Positions 1 to 5,303 of a DNA stretch of 5,308 nucleotides are shown one piece after another. The first letter of the stretch is position 1. Each line of letters begins with the position of its first letter. The notes below the pieces were generated by a model, which worked only from the letters and a program-made list of their open reading frames with translations, did no database searches and was not told the DNA's origin. Source of the DNA: Anaerobacillus sp. (lineage in GTDB: Bacteria; Bacillota; Bacilli; Bacillales_H; Anaerobacillaceae); NCBI GenBank assembly GCA_007120055.1, contig SKOL01000701.1:1-5308 (forward strand), in the 5' to 3' direction. The translations under genes were made by a program, and so were the position numbers.

Positions 1-114
1 GAACATATTAAGCAAAATATTAAAGAAAAACGTTGTGGTTGTGAGGTGAACAATCCTCAAGGTAGTTGTTGCTTAGGGAATGTAACACAATATATAAAAA
101 GTCTTTCTAAATAA
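1..114 (+). CDS. CopZ-like [2Fe-2S]/zinc metallochaperone, C-terminal end only
   Basis: An open frame runs in from the left edge for 37 codons and stops at TAA 112-114; the start lies outside the window. The visible residues include CGCEVNNPQGSCCLG, a C-x-C-x8-C-C cluster followed by a short helix-like tail ending in YIKSLSK. From memory, this matches the conserved tail of Archaeoglobus CopZ-type N-terminal domains and of Bacillus proteins annotated as iron-sulfur cluster-binding metallochaperones, which are often found in copper or mercury resistance loci. In that family the cysteines bind a [2Fe-2S] cluster and the protein carries metal in the cytoplasm; this role is inferred from the tail alone. 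The group II intron begins about 16 bases after the stop codon, and the gene's probable terminator lies beyond the intron at 2828-2860. Coding is clear, the family is likely, and the metal specificity is unknown. Confidence 0.7.
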   Translation, partial: EHIKQNIKEKRCGCEVNNPQGSCCLGNVTQYIKSLSK

Positions 115-117
115 TGT

Positions 118-130
118 TATTGCGTTGAAG
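118..130 (+). other. 5' exon target of the intron (candidate IBS2 and IBS1)
   Basis: The 13 bases before the inferred intron start divide into TATTGC (118-123) and GTTGAAG (124-130). GTTGAAG can pair over 7 positions with TTTCAAT at 435-441 (candidate EBS1, G-U pairs at both ends). TATTGC pairs perfectly over 6 positions with GCAATA at 571-576 (candidate EBS2). Both intron segments lie inside the part of domain I enclosed by the tetraloop receptor, where exon-binding sites are expected. The EBS1-before-EBS2 order is not the usual one, and the EBS2 candidate overlaps a local stem, so the assignments are tentative. Confidence 0.45.
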
Positions 131-712
131 TTGTGAAGTAATGCACTTAAACTAACGGTGAGGTCCGACATGTTCTGTAATAAACGTCTTGCGACGTGAA
201 AATACAGGGAAGTCATTGCATAATGACTTCTAACTTTATAATCGAAGATAGGAATGATGTGACCATGTACACTGAAACTATCTCGTCAAACTCCTGCGTG
301 CGTCATGGTTGACAGATCATCGGGGTTCGAAGGACAGGTAGAGACGGCAGAACGAAGGCTGAAGCCATTCTAACAGGAAAAGGTATGCTAACGGATATGC
401 CGGATGGCTGAAAAACTGGATATGGTGAGGATGTTTCAATAAGGAACTGACAAACAACCGAATGTACGGGTCTAAAGTTAGGACATACGGAAACGTATGT
501 ACCATCAAACGGTGGGGTGAGTGGCGTAAAGTAAAAGTCTCTCCTATGAAATACGCTATATTGAACAAAGGCAATATCCAGCTCACAGGCTCAGAGGAAG
601 CACCTAAGTCCAGAAAAGATAGCTAGATTATAAGGAACTTGGAAAGCAAGGAACGTTGCTAGATGGACTGTCATTCAAGACGGTTGCTATAAGGCTTAAG
701 CCGAAAAGCATT
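131..712 (+). ncRNA. Group II intron domain I (scaffold and exon-binding domain)
   Basis: This stretch has no credible ORF but is dense in foldable RNA. In order, the visible hairpins are CGG/CCG (154-165 area), ACGTC-TTGC-GACGT (184-197), GAAGTCATT-GCAT-AATGACTTC (209-230), a long interrupted helix pairing 242-267 with 304-330, and ACATACG-GAAA-CGTATGT (483-500), whose GNRA loop could make a tertiary contact. A stem ATATTG/CAATAT (558-577) with loop AACAAAGG follows. A possible closing stem of the domain is AATGC (140-144) and CTTAA (146-150) with TTAAG (696-700) and GCATT (708-712). Domain I normally folds first and holds the exons by base pairing. The right limit is approximate. Confidence 0.75.
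416..613 (+). other. 11-nt GAAA-tetraloop receptor (zeta) in domain I
   Basis: TATGG at 421-425 and CCTAAG at 603-608 are the two strands of the classical 11-nt tetraloop receptor. They are held together by a perfect flanking helix, CTGGA 416-420 with TCCAG 609-613. In group II introns this receptor docks the GAAA loop of domain V (zeta-zeta'), and domain V here does end in GAAA (2739-2742). Both halves being exact makes chance unlikely. The candidate exon-binding sites lie between the two strands. Confidence 0.85.
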
Positions 713-814
713 TATCCTTGTGAGGGTAAGGGCATGACTGATGAAATTCCTGTAATGGGATCGGAGGAACAGCCCTAAGTCTAATTGTATGAAAAATCAT
801 TTTCCAAATGTGTA

Positions 815-876
815 TTGCACCGATCTGGTAAGAACGTGGGGACATCACCCTAAATTAAGGGGGTGCCACAGTGCAA
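815..876 (+). promoter_or_regulatory. DIVa-like hairpin masking the maturase ribosome-binding site and start
   Basis: Three nested stems can form: TTGCAC (815-820) with GTGCAA (871-876), GTGG (836-839) with CCAC (866-869), and CACCC (846-850) with GGGTG (861-865). The innermost stem buries the Shine-Dalgarno run AGGGGGTG (858-865), and the outermost buries the GTG start codon itself. In the lactococcal Ll.LtrB intron the equivalent DIVa hairpin is the high-affinity binding site of the maturase, which thereby represses its own translation. The same role here is an inference from position and structure. Confidence 0.6.
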
Positions 877-2667
877 ACTCTACGATATTGGGATTACTAT
901 GGCATGACCGAAACTTTTACAGATTTATATGCAAGGTCAAAAAAACAAGAAATTTTCCTCTTTTTATACGACAAAATTACATCTAAGGAAAATATTCTGT
1001 TAGCTTATCGTTCAATAAAATCTAATAAAGGGTCGAAGACACCAGGAACTGATGGGAAAACTATCAACGATATTAAAAAACTTTCAGATGGAGAACTAGT
1101 AACGTTAATCCAAGACAAGTTAAAAAATTATCGTCCAAAGAAAGTTAGGCGAAAATTAATTCAAAAGGATAATGGAAAGTGGAGACCTCTTGGTATTCCC
1201 TGCATCATTGATCGAATTATACAACAATGCTTTAAACAGATACTTGAACCGATTGCCGAAGCACAATTTTATAAACATAGTTACGGTTTCAGACCTTTAC
1301 GGTCTACACACCATGCTATGGCAAGAGTACAATTCTTAGTTAATCAAGCCTCATTACACTACGTAGTAGATATTGATATTAAAGGCTTCTTTGATAACAT
1401 CAATCATACTTTACTTATAAAACAATTATGGAACTTAGGTATTCGAGATAGAAAAGTTCTAGCGTGCATTTTCAAAATGTTAAAAGCAGAAATTGACGGA
1501 GAAGGATCCCCTACAAAGGGCTCTCCACAGGGTGGTCTGTTATCGCCGTTACTTTCTAACGTTGTACTCAATGATTTAGATCAATGGGTATCTAAACAAT
1601 GGGAATTCTTTCACTTAGATAAACCTTATAAAACAAGAGAAGGCGAACTTTATGCCAAAAAACGTACTAACCTAAAAGAAGGGTACTTAGTACGTTATTG
1701 TGATGATTTTAAAATACTTTGTCGAGATTGGAAGACTGCGCAAAAGTGGTATCATGCAGTAAAATCCTATCTGAAACATCGTCTTAAACTTGATATTTCA
1801 CCTGAGAAATCACAGATTATCAATCTGCGAAGAAGAAGTTCTGAATTTCTAGGGTTTACTATTCGTGCGAATAGAAAAAGGAATAAGAGAGTTGCACACA
1901 CAGGTATAAAGGATAGTAAAAAGCAGAAAATCATTGATGAAGCCAAAAAACGCATTCTAAAATTGCAAGCTTCACCGACTGCACAAAATGCCTTACTCTT
2001 TAATAGCTTTGTTTTAGGAATTCACAACTACTTCAATCGAGCAACACATGTAAACAATGAGTTCTCACGTCTTGCCTACAAACTGCACTACTTTATGTAT
2101 AATCGTCTTAAATCTGTCGGGAAATATGAACACCCTGCCAATCCACCACCAACCTACAAAAAGTTTTACAGTTTAGGTTATAGGACATTTAAGGTAGCTA
2201 AAGTTTATCTTTACCCAATCGCTGATGTAAAAACAAAAAACAACATGAACTTCCGTCAAGGACTTACGCCCTTTACGGAAGAGGGAAGGAAACTCATACA
2301 AAAGAAACTTCGAGTTGATATACAACAAGAAATTTCTTTGTTAATGCAATCTAATCTCCCGACACGAAGTGTCGAATACATGGATAATAGGATTAGTCGG
2401 TACAGTATGAAACTAGGAAAATGCGAAATCACGGGGATTTTCTTAACCGCTAGTAATGTCCACTGTCACCACTATATCCCGCTACATCTCGGTGGGAACG
2501 ACAGTTTCAACAACCTTCGTATTCTCCACAGAGAAGTACATAAATTAATTCATTCAAAGGACACCGAGACGATTAGTACACTCATAACCATACTTGGTTT
2601 AACCAAGAAAATGATAGATAAGATTAACCAATACCGGAAGGAATGTAATATGGAACAAATCTTATAA
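871..2667 (+). CDS. ltrA: Group II intron reverse transcriptase/maturase with HNH endonuclease
   Basis: This 598-aa multifunctional protein helps its own intron RNA fold and splice, then copies it into DNA at a target site. GTG 871 is the start, with AGGGGGTG five bases upstream. Domains in order: N-terminal/RT0 region (about 1-65, with KTPGTDGKT), RT fingers and palm from RRKLIQKDNGKWRPLGIP (93-110), RT3 VDIDIKGFFDNI (166-177, catalytic Asp169), RT4 GSPQGGLLSPLLSN (217-230), RT5 YCDD (276-279, catalytic Asp pair), RT7 SEFLGFTI (324-331), thumb/domain X (about 372-415), a DNA-binding D region, and a C-terminal HNH nuclease with HCHH (531-534), GG...NLRILH (541-553) and His557/His561. The HNH keeps its histidines and Asn but has only one Cys in the CEITG segment (518-522) and V and H where zinc-knuckle relatives have Cys. 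YCDD rather than YADD is also seen in relatives. Full length, with no frameshift or internal stop. The symbol is the generic family name. Confidence 0.97.
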   Translation: MQTLRYWDYYGMTETFTDLYARSKKQEIFLFLYDKITSKENILLAYRSIKSNKGSKTPGTDGKTINDIKKLSDGELVTLIQDKLKNYRPKKVRRKLIQKDNGKWRPLGIPCIIDRIIQQCFKQILEPIAEAQFYKHSYGFRPLRSTHHAMARVQFLVNQASLHYVVDIDIKGFFDNINHTLLIKQLWNLGIRDRKVLACIFKMLKAEIDGEGSPTKGSPQGGLLSPLLSNVVLNDLDQWVSKQWEFFHLDKPYKTREGELYAKKRTNLKEGYLVRYCDDFKILCRDWKTAQKWYHAVKSYLKHRLKLDISPEKSQIINLRRRSSEFLGFTIRANRKRNKRVAHTGIKDSKKQKIIDEAKKRILKLQASPTAQNALLFNSFVLGIHNYFNRATHVNNEFSRLAYKLHYFMYNRLKSVGKYEHPANPPPTYKKFYSLGYRTFKVAKVYLYPIADVKTKNNMNFRQGLTPFTEEGRKLIQKKLRVDIQQEISLLMQSNLPTRSVEYMDNRISRYSMKLGKCEITGIFLTASNVHCHHYIPLHLGGNDSFNNLRILHREVHKLIHSKDTETISTLITILGLTKKMIDKINQYRKECNMEQIL

Positions 2668-2724
2668 TCTCAAAAATAATGAGTAACATGGAACTTATGA
2701 TTTAAATCCATACAATTAGATGGA

Positions 2725-2758
2725 ACGCCGTATGCTGGGAAACTGGCTCGTACGGTGT
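2725..2758 (+). ncRNA. Group II intron domain V (catalytic hairpin)
   Basis: This is a 34-nt hairpin of exactly canonical form. The lower stem pairs 2725-2733 with 2750-2758, the two-base bulge is T2748-C2749, the upper stem is GCTGG/CTGGC (2734-2738 with 2743-2747), and the loop is GAAA (2739-2742). The catalytic triad is C2726-G2727-C2728, the CGC variant known for example from the Oceanobacillus iheyensis intron, rather than AGC. Domain V binds the two catalytic metal ions. Every expected pair is kept, with only G-U wobbles. Confidence 0.95.
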
Positions 2759-2760
2759 GG

Positions 2761-2807
2761 AGCAGGGGAAAAGCTGGAGATCATATCAAAGGCTTACCTA
2801 TTGCTAC
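2761..2807 (+). ncRNA. Group II intron domain VI with bulged branch-point A and 3' splice site
   Basis: AGCAG (2761-2765) pairs with TTGCT (2801-2805), GGG (2766-2768) with CCT (2797-2799), and AAGCT (2771-2775) with GGCTT (2791-2795). A2800 is left unpaired between the first two stems. An adenosine bulged seven bases from the 3' end is the expected lariat branch point, which places the 3' splice site after ...CTAC (2807). Two bases (2759-2760) separate this domain from domain V. Confidence 0.88.
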
Positions 2808-2827
2808 CAATAGTTGAAGATCAGTAA

Positions 2828-2860
2828 TGAAAAGAGTTGTTTCGGCAGCTCTTATATTTT
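2828..2860 (+). terminator. Rho-independent terminator of the interrupted upstream transcription unit
   Basis: AAGAGTTG (2832-2839) pairs with CAGCTCTT (2846-2853), with one G-U pair and loop TTTCGG, followed by ATATTTT (2854-2860). With the intron removed, this hairpin lies roughly 70 bases after the stop of the metallochaperone gene at the left edge, so it probably ends that unit. It also separates the intron from the membrane-protein gene at 2918. Confidence 0.75.
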
Positions 2861-2917
2861 AGGCATTCCGAAGTTAGAAGTTTAATGAAATAATAAGATA
2901 AAAAGGGTGATAAAATT

Positions 2918-3403
2918 TTGAAAAAGATATTATTGCAGGTAATCGTTATTAGTGTAATTAGTGGCGTGTTATTTTATTTAATCAACTTAATGAATCCGTC
3001 CCCTGGAAAAACTTCAGGGAACGGGAATCTAGCAATAATATTTATGTTTATATTAGTACTTTTGTTTTGTTATTTAGTTATTCTGTGGGTTAAACTTTTT
3101 AAGAAAGTAAAACTTAAACCTACCATGCTGGTCCTTGGTATTGTTGCTATCGTAACACATTGGATGGTTGGCTTCTTTTACCAGAAAGGCTCCTATATTA
3201 AGTACAAAAATATTTTGGAAGGTTTGTATTACGAGCAACATGGATTTGTAGATAATGTATATATTGACCAGATAACCTCTTTATTTTCTATTCATGTTAA
3301 CAGCCAATATTTTAATCTAAACACTTATTTGATGTTTTGTACCCTATCAATTTTAATATCCTTCTTGGTTATTATTACGCAAAAATCAATAAAAAGTAGT
3401 TAA
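2918..3403 (+). CDS. Unrecognised 161-aa membrane protein, four predicted transmembrane segments
   Basis: I do not recognise the family. The start is TTG 2918, chosen because AAGGGTG (2903-2909) sits eight bases upstream. Four hydrophobic stretches suitable as membrane helices are visible: about residues 5-25, 38-61, 70-88 and 134-154. The N-terminus is MKK-type and Lys-rich segments (FKKVKLK, 61-67; QKSIKSS, 155-161) would face the cytoplasm. A polar segment of about 45 residues (89-133, with YYEQHGFVDNVYIDQ) lies between helices 3 and 4; with an inside N-terminus this segment would lie on the outer face by alternation, but topology is uncertain. The helix 3 motif THWMVGFFY contains charged/aromatic residues. 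There are no catalytic or metal-binding motifs. It lies after the terminator at 2828-2860, so it presumably has its own promoter, none clear. It converges on hemY with a 13-base gap and no strong terminator between. Coding is likely; function is unknown. Confidence 0.8.
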   Translation: MKKILLQVIVISVISGVLFYLINLMNPSPGKTSGNGNLAIIFMFILVLLFCYLVILWVKLFKKVKLKPTMLVLGIVAIVTHWMVGFFYQKGSYIKYKNILEGLYYEQHGFVDNVYIDQITSLFSIHVNSQYFNLNTYLMFCTLSILISFLVIITQKSIKSS

Positions 3404-3416
3404 AAAGAAATAGTCA

Positions 3417-4823
3417 TTATTTAGAAAAAAGTTCTAACACTTTTTTTACAGCTGCTTCTCCTTGGTTGATACAGTCTGGAATGCCAACGCCTTCATAGGA
3501 TCCTCCTGCTAAATAGACACCTGGTAGCTCTTTTGCTAGAGATTCTTTGACATTTTTCATCCGTTCAATGTGGCCGACATTGTATTGTGGCATTGAATCT
3601 TTCCATCTCGTAACCATATGAAACAGTGGCTTTTCCGTGATGTTCATCGTTTTATTTAAATCTCTTAAGGCAATATTTATAATTTCCTCATCGGATAAAT
3701 CTACGATGTCTTGATCATTCGGCTTGCCAACATAACAGCGTAATAGTGCCATGTCATCCGGAGTAGTACTAGGCCATTTTTTATGGGTCCATGTGCAAGC
3801 AGTAATTCTGAAGTCACTATTTCTTGATACTAAAAATCCAGTTCCGTCGATATCTTGTTTGATTGCCGATTTAGGGAAAGCCATGGCGACATTCGCAACA
3901 GAATAAGAGATCATGTCATCGAATGTTTTCATGAATGAATAGTCAGAAAGCATCTTTTGTGCATGGTAGTGTTCAGTGGTAATTATGATACTGTCGGCTT
4001 GTTCCACGCTTCCATTTGCTAAAGTAACCGTATATTGTTCTTTGTCTTTTACAATTTTTTCAATAGGTGACTCTTTGACAACAGTACCTTCATCTAAACG
4101 CTTCTCTAATTCATCGATTAAAGATTGTAGTCCGGTAGATAACGAGATAAACATCCCTTTTTTCGAAGCTTTTTTCGCTGATTTAGGAGGCTTTGGCATC
4201 GATTTTTTTAATCCTAGGACAAGGCTTCGATGTTTTTGCTCCATGTCATAAAACATTGGGAATAACGACATTAAGCTTAAGCGGTCGATGTCGCCTGCAT
4301 AAATTCCGGATAGTAACGGATCAATTAAATTATCAACGATTTCATTTCCTAGTCTTCTTCTAAAAAATTCACCTAGTGATTGGTCTTCTTTTGCTTCACC
4401 TTTAGGTAAAATAAAATCTCCGGCAGCTCTTAATTTTCCGAATGGAGAAAAAAGACCCGAAAGTGCAAAAGGAGTAATTTGAGTAGGGATGCCCATGAAT
4501 GCTCCTTCAGGCATTGTGTGTAGTTTCCCGCGAGCGTATATATACGATTTCCCGGCTGTATTGGAAACAACTTTATCTTCTAGCCCAACTTCTTTTATTA
4601 ACTTTAATGCACTCGTTTTACGGGCAAGAACAGAATCAGGGCCTTTTTCAACGATAAAACCATCCTTTTTCACTGTGTTAATAATTCCACCTAAACGGTC
4701 ACTCGCTTCAAATAGCTTTACTTCAAGTGGCAAACCGTTTTCTTTGATTTCTTTTTGTAAATAGTAAGCGGTAGATAAACCGGTAATTCCTCCGCCAATG
4801 ATGACAACTTTCTTTTTTTCCAT
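3417..4823 (-). CDS. hemY: Coproporphyrinogen III oxidase (protoporphyrinogen oxidase family, HemY/CgoX)
   Basis: This 468-aa FAD-dependent oxidase catalyses the six-electron, oxygen-dependent oxidation of coproporphyrinogen III to coproporphyrin III in the Gram-positive heme pathway; older annotations call it protoporphyrinogen oxidase. The N-terminal Rossmann motif is VVIIGGGITGLSTAYY (6-21), with the ribose-binding acidic residue in LFEASDRLGG (37-46) and the family motif VEKGPDSVL near 58-66. The substrate domain is in the middle, with a Lys-rich stretch (about 209-223). The C-terminal FAD motif is YLAGGSYEGVGIPDCINQGE (437-456). Length and motif order are normal for Bacillaceae HemY. ATG is chosen because AAGGTGA lies five bases upstream. 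The protein is probably cytoplasmic or peripheral to the membrane. No hemE or hemH is adjacent at the 5' side within 485 bases, so it is not in the usual hemEHY order here, at least upstream. It could be a second copy. Confidence 0.95.
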   Translation of the reverse strand: MEKKKVVIIGGGITGLSTAYYLQKEIKENGLPLEVKLFEASDRLGGIINTVKKDGFIVEKGPDSVLARKTSALKLIKEVGLEDKVVSNTAGKSYIYARGKLHTMPEGAFMGIPTQITPFALSGLFSPFGKLRAAGDFILPKGEAKEDQSLGEFFRRRLGNEIVDNLIDPLLSGIYAGDIDRLSLMSLFPMFYDMEQKHRSLVLGLKKSMPKPPKSAKKASKKGMFISLSTGLQSLIDELEKRLDEGTVVKESPIEKIVKDKEQYTVTLANGSVEQADSIIITTEHYHAQKMLSDYSFMKTFDDMISYSVANVAMAFPKSAIKQDIDGTGFLVSRNSDFRITACTWTHKKWPSTTPDDMALLRCYVGKPNDQDIVDLSDEEIINIALRDLNKTMNITEKPLFHMVTRWKDSMPQYNVGHIERMKNVKESLAKELPGVYLAGGSYEGVGIPDCINQGEAAVKKVLELFSK

Positions 4824-4879
4824 TTAAGTCACCTTCTTTATGAAAAGTATGTTAAGTATTTCACAATCAATATTAAATT

Positions 4880-4920
4880 TATAGGAGAAAGTTTCACCTT
4901 TCTCCTTATAGTTTTATTTT
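4880..4920. terminator. Strong hairpin with T-rich tail upstream of hemY (possible bidirectional terminator)
   Basis: GGAGAAAG (4884-4891) pairs perfectly with CTTTCTCC (4898-4905). The stem extends through TATA/TATA with one bulged T (4880-4883 with 4907-4910), and the loop is TTTCAC. On the plus strand it is followed by GTTTTATTTT; on the minus strand by TATAAATTTAAT. It could end a leftward gene beyond the right edge, in which case hemY needs a promoter within 4824-4880, or stop rightward antisense transcription. The stem contains GGAGA/TCTCC, so it could also be a 5' leader structure of hemY. The direction is undecided. Confidence 0.55.
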
Positions 4921-4959
4921 AACCTATTTATTTAAGAAAATATTATTATTTGAAAACTT

Positions 4960-4995
4960 GTTACAAAACGTTCATTAAAGAAAGGGGTTACAAAA
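4960..4995 (+). repeat. 9-bp direct repeat GTTACAAAA, two copies
   Basis: GTTACAAAA occurs at 4960-4968 and again at 4987-4995, start-to-start distance 27 bases. In an AT-rich region a chance repeat is possible, but the GTTAC core is not simple sequence. It may be a pair of protein-binding sites on one helical face pattern, or nothing. Confidence 0.4.
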
Positions 4996-5217
4996 ATATA
5001 GAGTCAAACGACAATTTTTAAGGTGATTTTTTATTTGGTGGGAGCGTTCAAAAACTTGTGATAGTGTAAATGGACTCTTAAAATAAAAAAAGGAAAACCT
5101 TAATAGCTGTAGAATTAGTTTAATATAACTTTAATTTTAACACTTTTCAAAATATTCATTTTTTGTGTTGTGATTTAATAATTTTTAAAGAGGAAGTAAT
5201 GAAATTTATTTTATAGG

Positions 5218-5250
5218 GGGAGTCAATGAATTTCATAATTCATTATTCCC
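5218..5250. repeat. Inverted repeat/hairpin overlapping a tiny ORF start
   Basis: AATGAATT (5225-5232) pairs perfectly with AATTCATT (5237-5244) around loop TCAT, and GGGA (5218-5221) can pair with TCCC (5247-5250) outside an internal loop. The run AGGGGGA (5215-5221) is also a strong Shine-Dalgarno match five bases before ATG 5226, which opens a 10-codon frame (MNFIIHYSRH) ending at 5258. The hairpin would hide both the site and the start codon. Confidence 0.5.
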
Positions 5251-5261
5251 GCCACTAAGAT

Positions 5262-5303
5262 CAATATATAGTTGCGTCAAAACTATTCGCAAACTATATA
5301 TTG
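5262..5303. repeat. Long inverted repeat (12 perfect plus 3 bp) at the right end of the window
   Basis: CAATATATAGTT (5262-5273) is the exact reverse complement of AACTATATATTG (5292-5303). The stem continues with GCG (5274-5276) pairing CGC (5288-5290) after one bulged A5291, leaving loop TCAAAACTATT. It is not followed by a T-run within the window, so it is not a typical terminator. It could be an operator, a recombination or replication-protein site, or the end of a small palindromic repeat element. Confidence 0.65.

Larger units (their letters stand above)
780..2720 (+). other. Group II intron domain IV, closed by a long-range 12-bp helix
   Basis: TCTAATTGTATG (780-791) is the exact reverse complement of CATACAATTAGA (2709-2720), and after a small internal loop AAATCAT (794-800) pairs with ATGATTT (2697-2703). 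The two strands are 1.9 kb apart and flank the maturase ORF, which is what the base of domain IV should look like. The outer two pairs may compete with a DIII closing stem (GACT 736-739 with AGTC 778-781). The bases 2668-2696 between the ORF stop and the 3' strand show no other feature. Confidence 0.9.
131..2807 (+). mobile_element. Group II intron with reverse transcriptase ORF in domain IV
   Basis: This is a self-splicing ribozyme and retroelement of about 2.68 kb. All six domains can be placed: DI about 131-712; DII about 713-735, with CCTT/AAGG; DIII about 736-781, with GGG 757-759 pairing CCC 773-775; DIV about 780-2720, containing the ORF; DV 2725-2758; DVI 2761-2807. The 3' end is set by the DVI bulged adenosine A2800, seven bases before ...GCTAC. 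The 5' end at TTGTG (131) is inferred from three signs: the CGG-TGAGGT-CCG hairpin of early domain I about 25 bases downstream, IBS1 pairing, and the stem restored by exon joining. It could be off by a few bases. TTGTG departs from the usual GUGYG. The intact protein and intact DV suggest a functional or recently active element. The ORF type, with YCDD and a C-terminal HNH, resembles Bacillus introns of bacterial class B; that class call is from memory. Confidence 0.9.

Noticed and set aside
298..302. GTGCG as the intron 5' splice site
   Set aside because: It lies within the loop of a helix formed by 242-267 and 304-330, and upstream bases already look like domain I; no convincing EBS1 partner was found for the preceding TCCTGC.
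317..586. 89-codon leftward reading frame
   Set aside because: It lies entirely in domain I of the intron, whose helices explain the sequence; no ribosome-binding site and no recognisable protein.
789..986. 65-codon rightward reading frame starting at ATG 789
   Set aside because: Its start is inside the DIV closing helix and it overlaps the real maturase start in another frame; no ribosome-binding site is seen.
1767..1955. 62-codon leftward frame inside the maturase gene
   Set aside because: It is antisense to the conserved RT6-RT7 region and is a shadow of it.
3425..3446. AAAAAAGT-TCTAAC-ACTTTTTT hairpin at the 3' end of hemY as a terminator for the membrane-protein gene
   Set aside because: The stem is almost all A-T and encodes the Lys/Leu-rich hemY tail; too weak to call, though it could assist termination.
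3976..4764. Two 91-codon rightward frames (3976-4251 and 4489-4764) opposite hemY
   Set aside because: Both are antisense shadows of a well-conserved gene, with no ribosome-binding sites or protein features.
4950..4978. Possible promoter TTGAAA, 17 bases, CATTAA on the plus strand
   Set aside because: The -35 box is good, but the -10 box matches only half the consensus, in AT-rich DNA where such matches are common.
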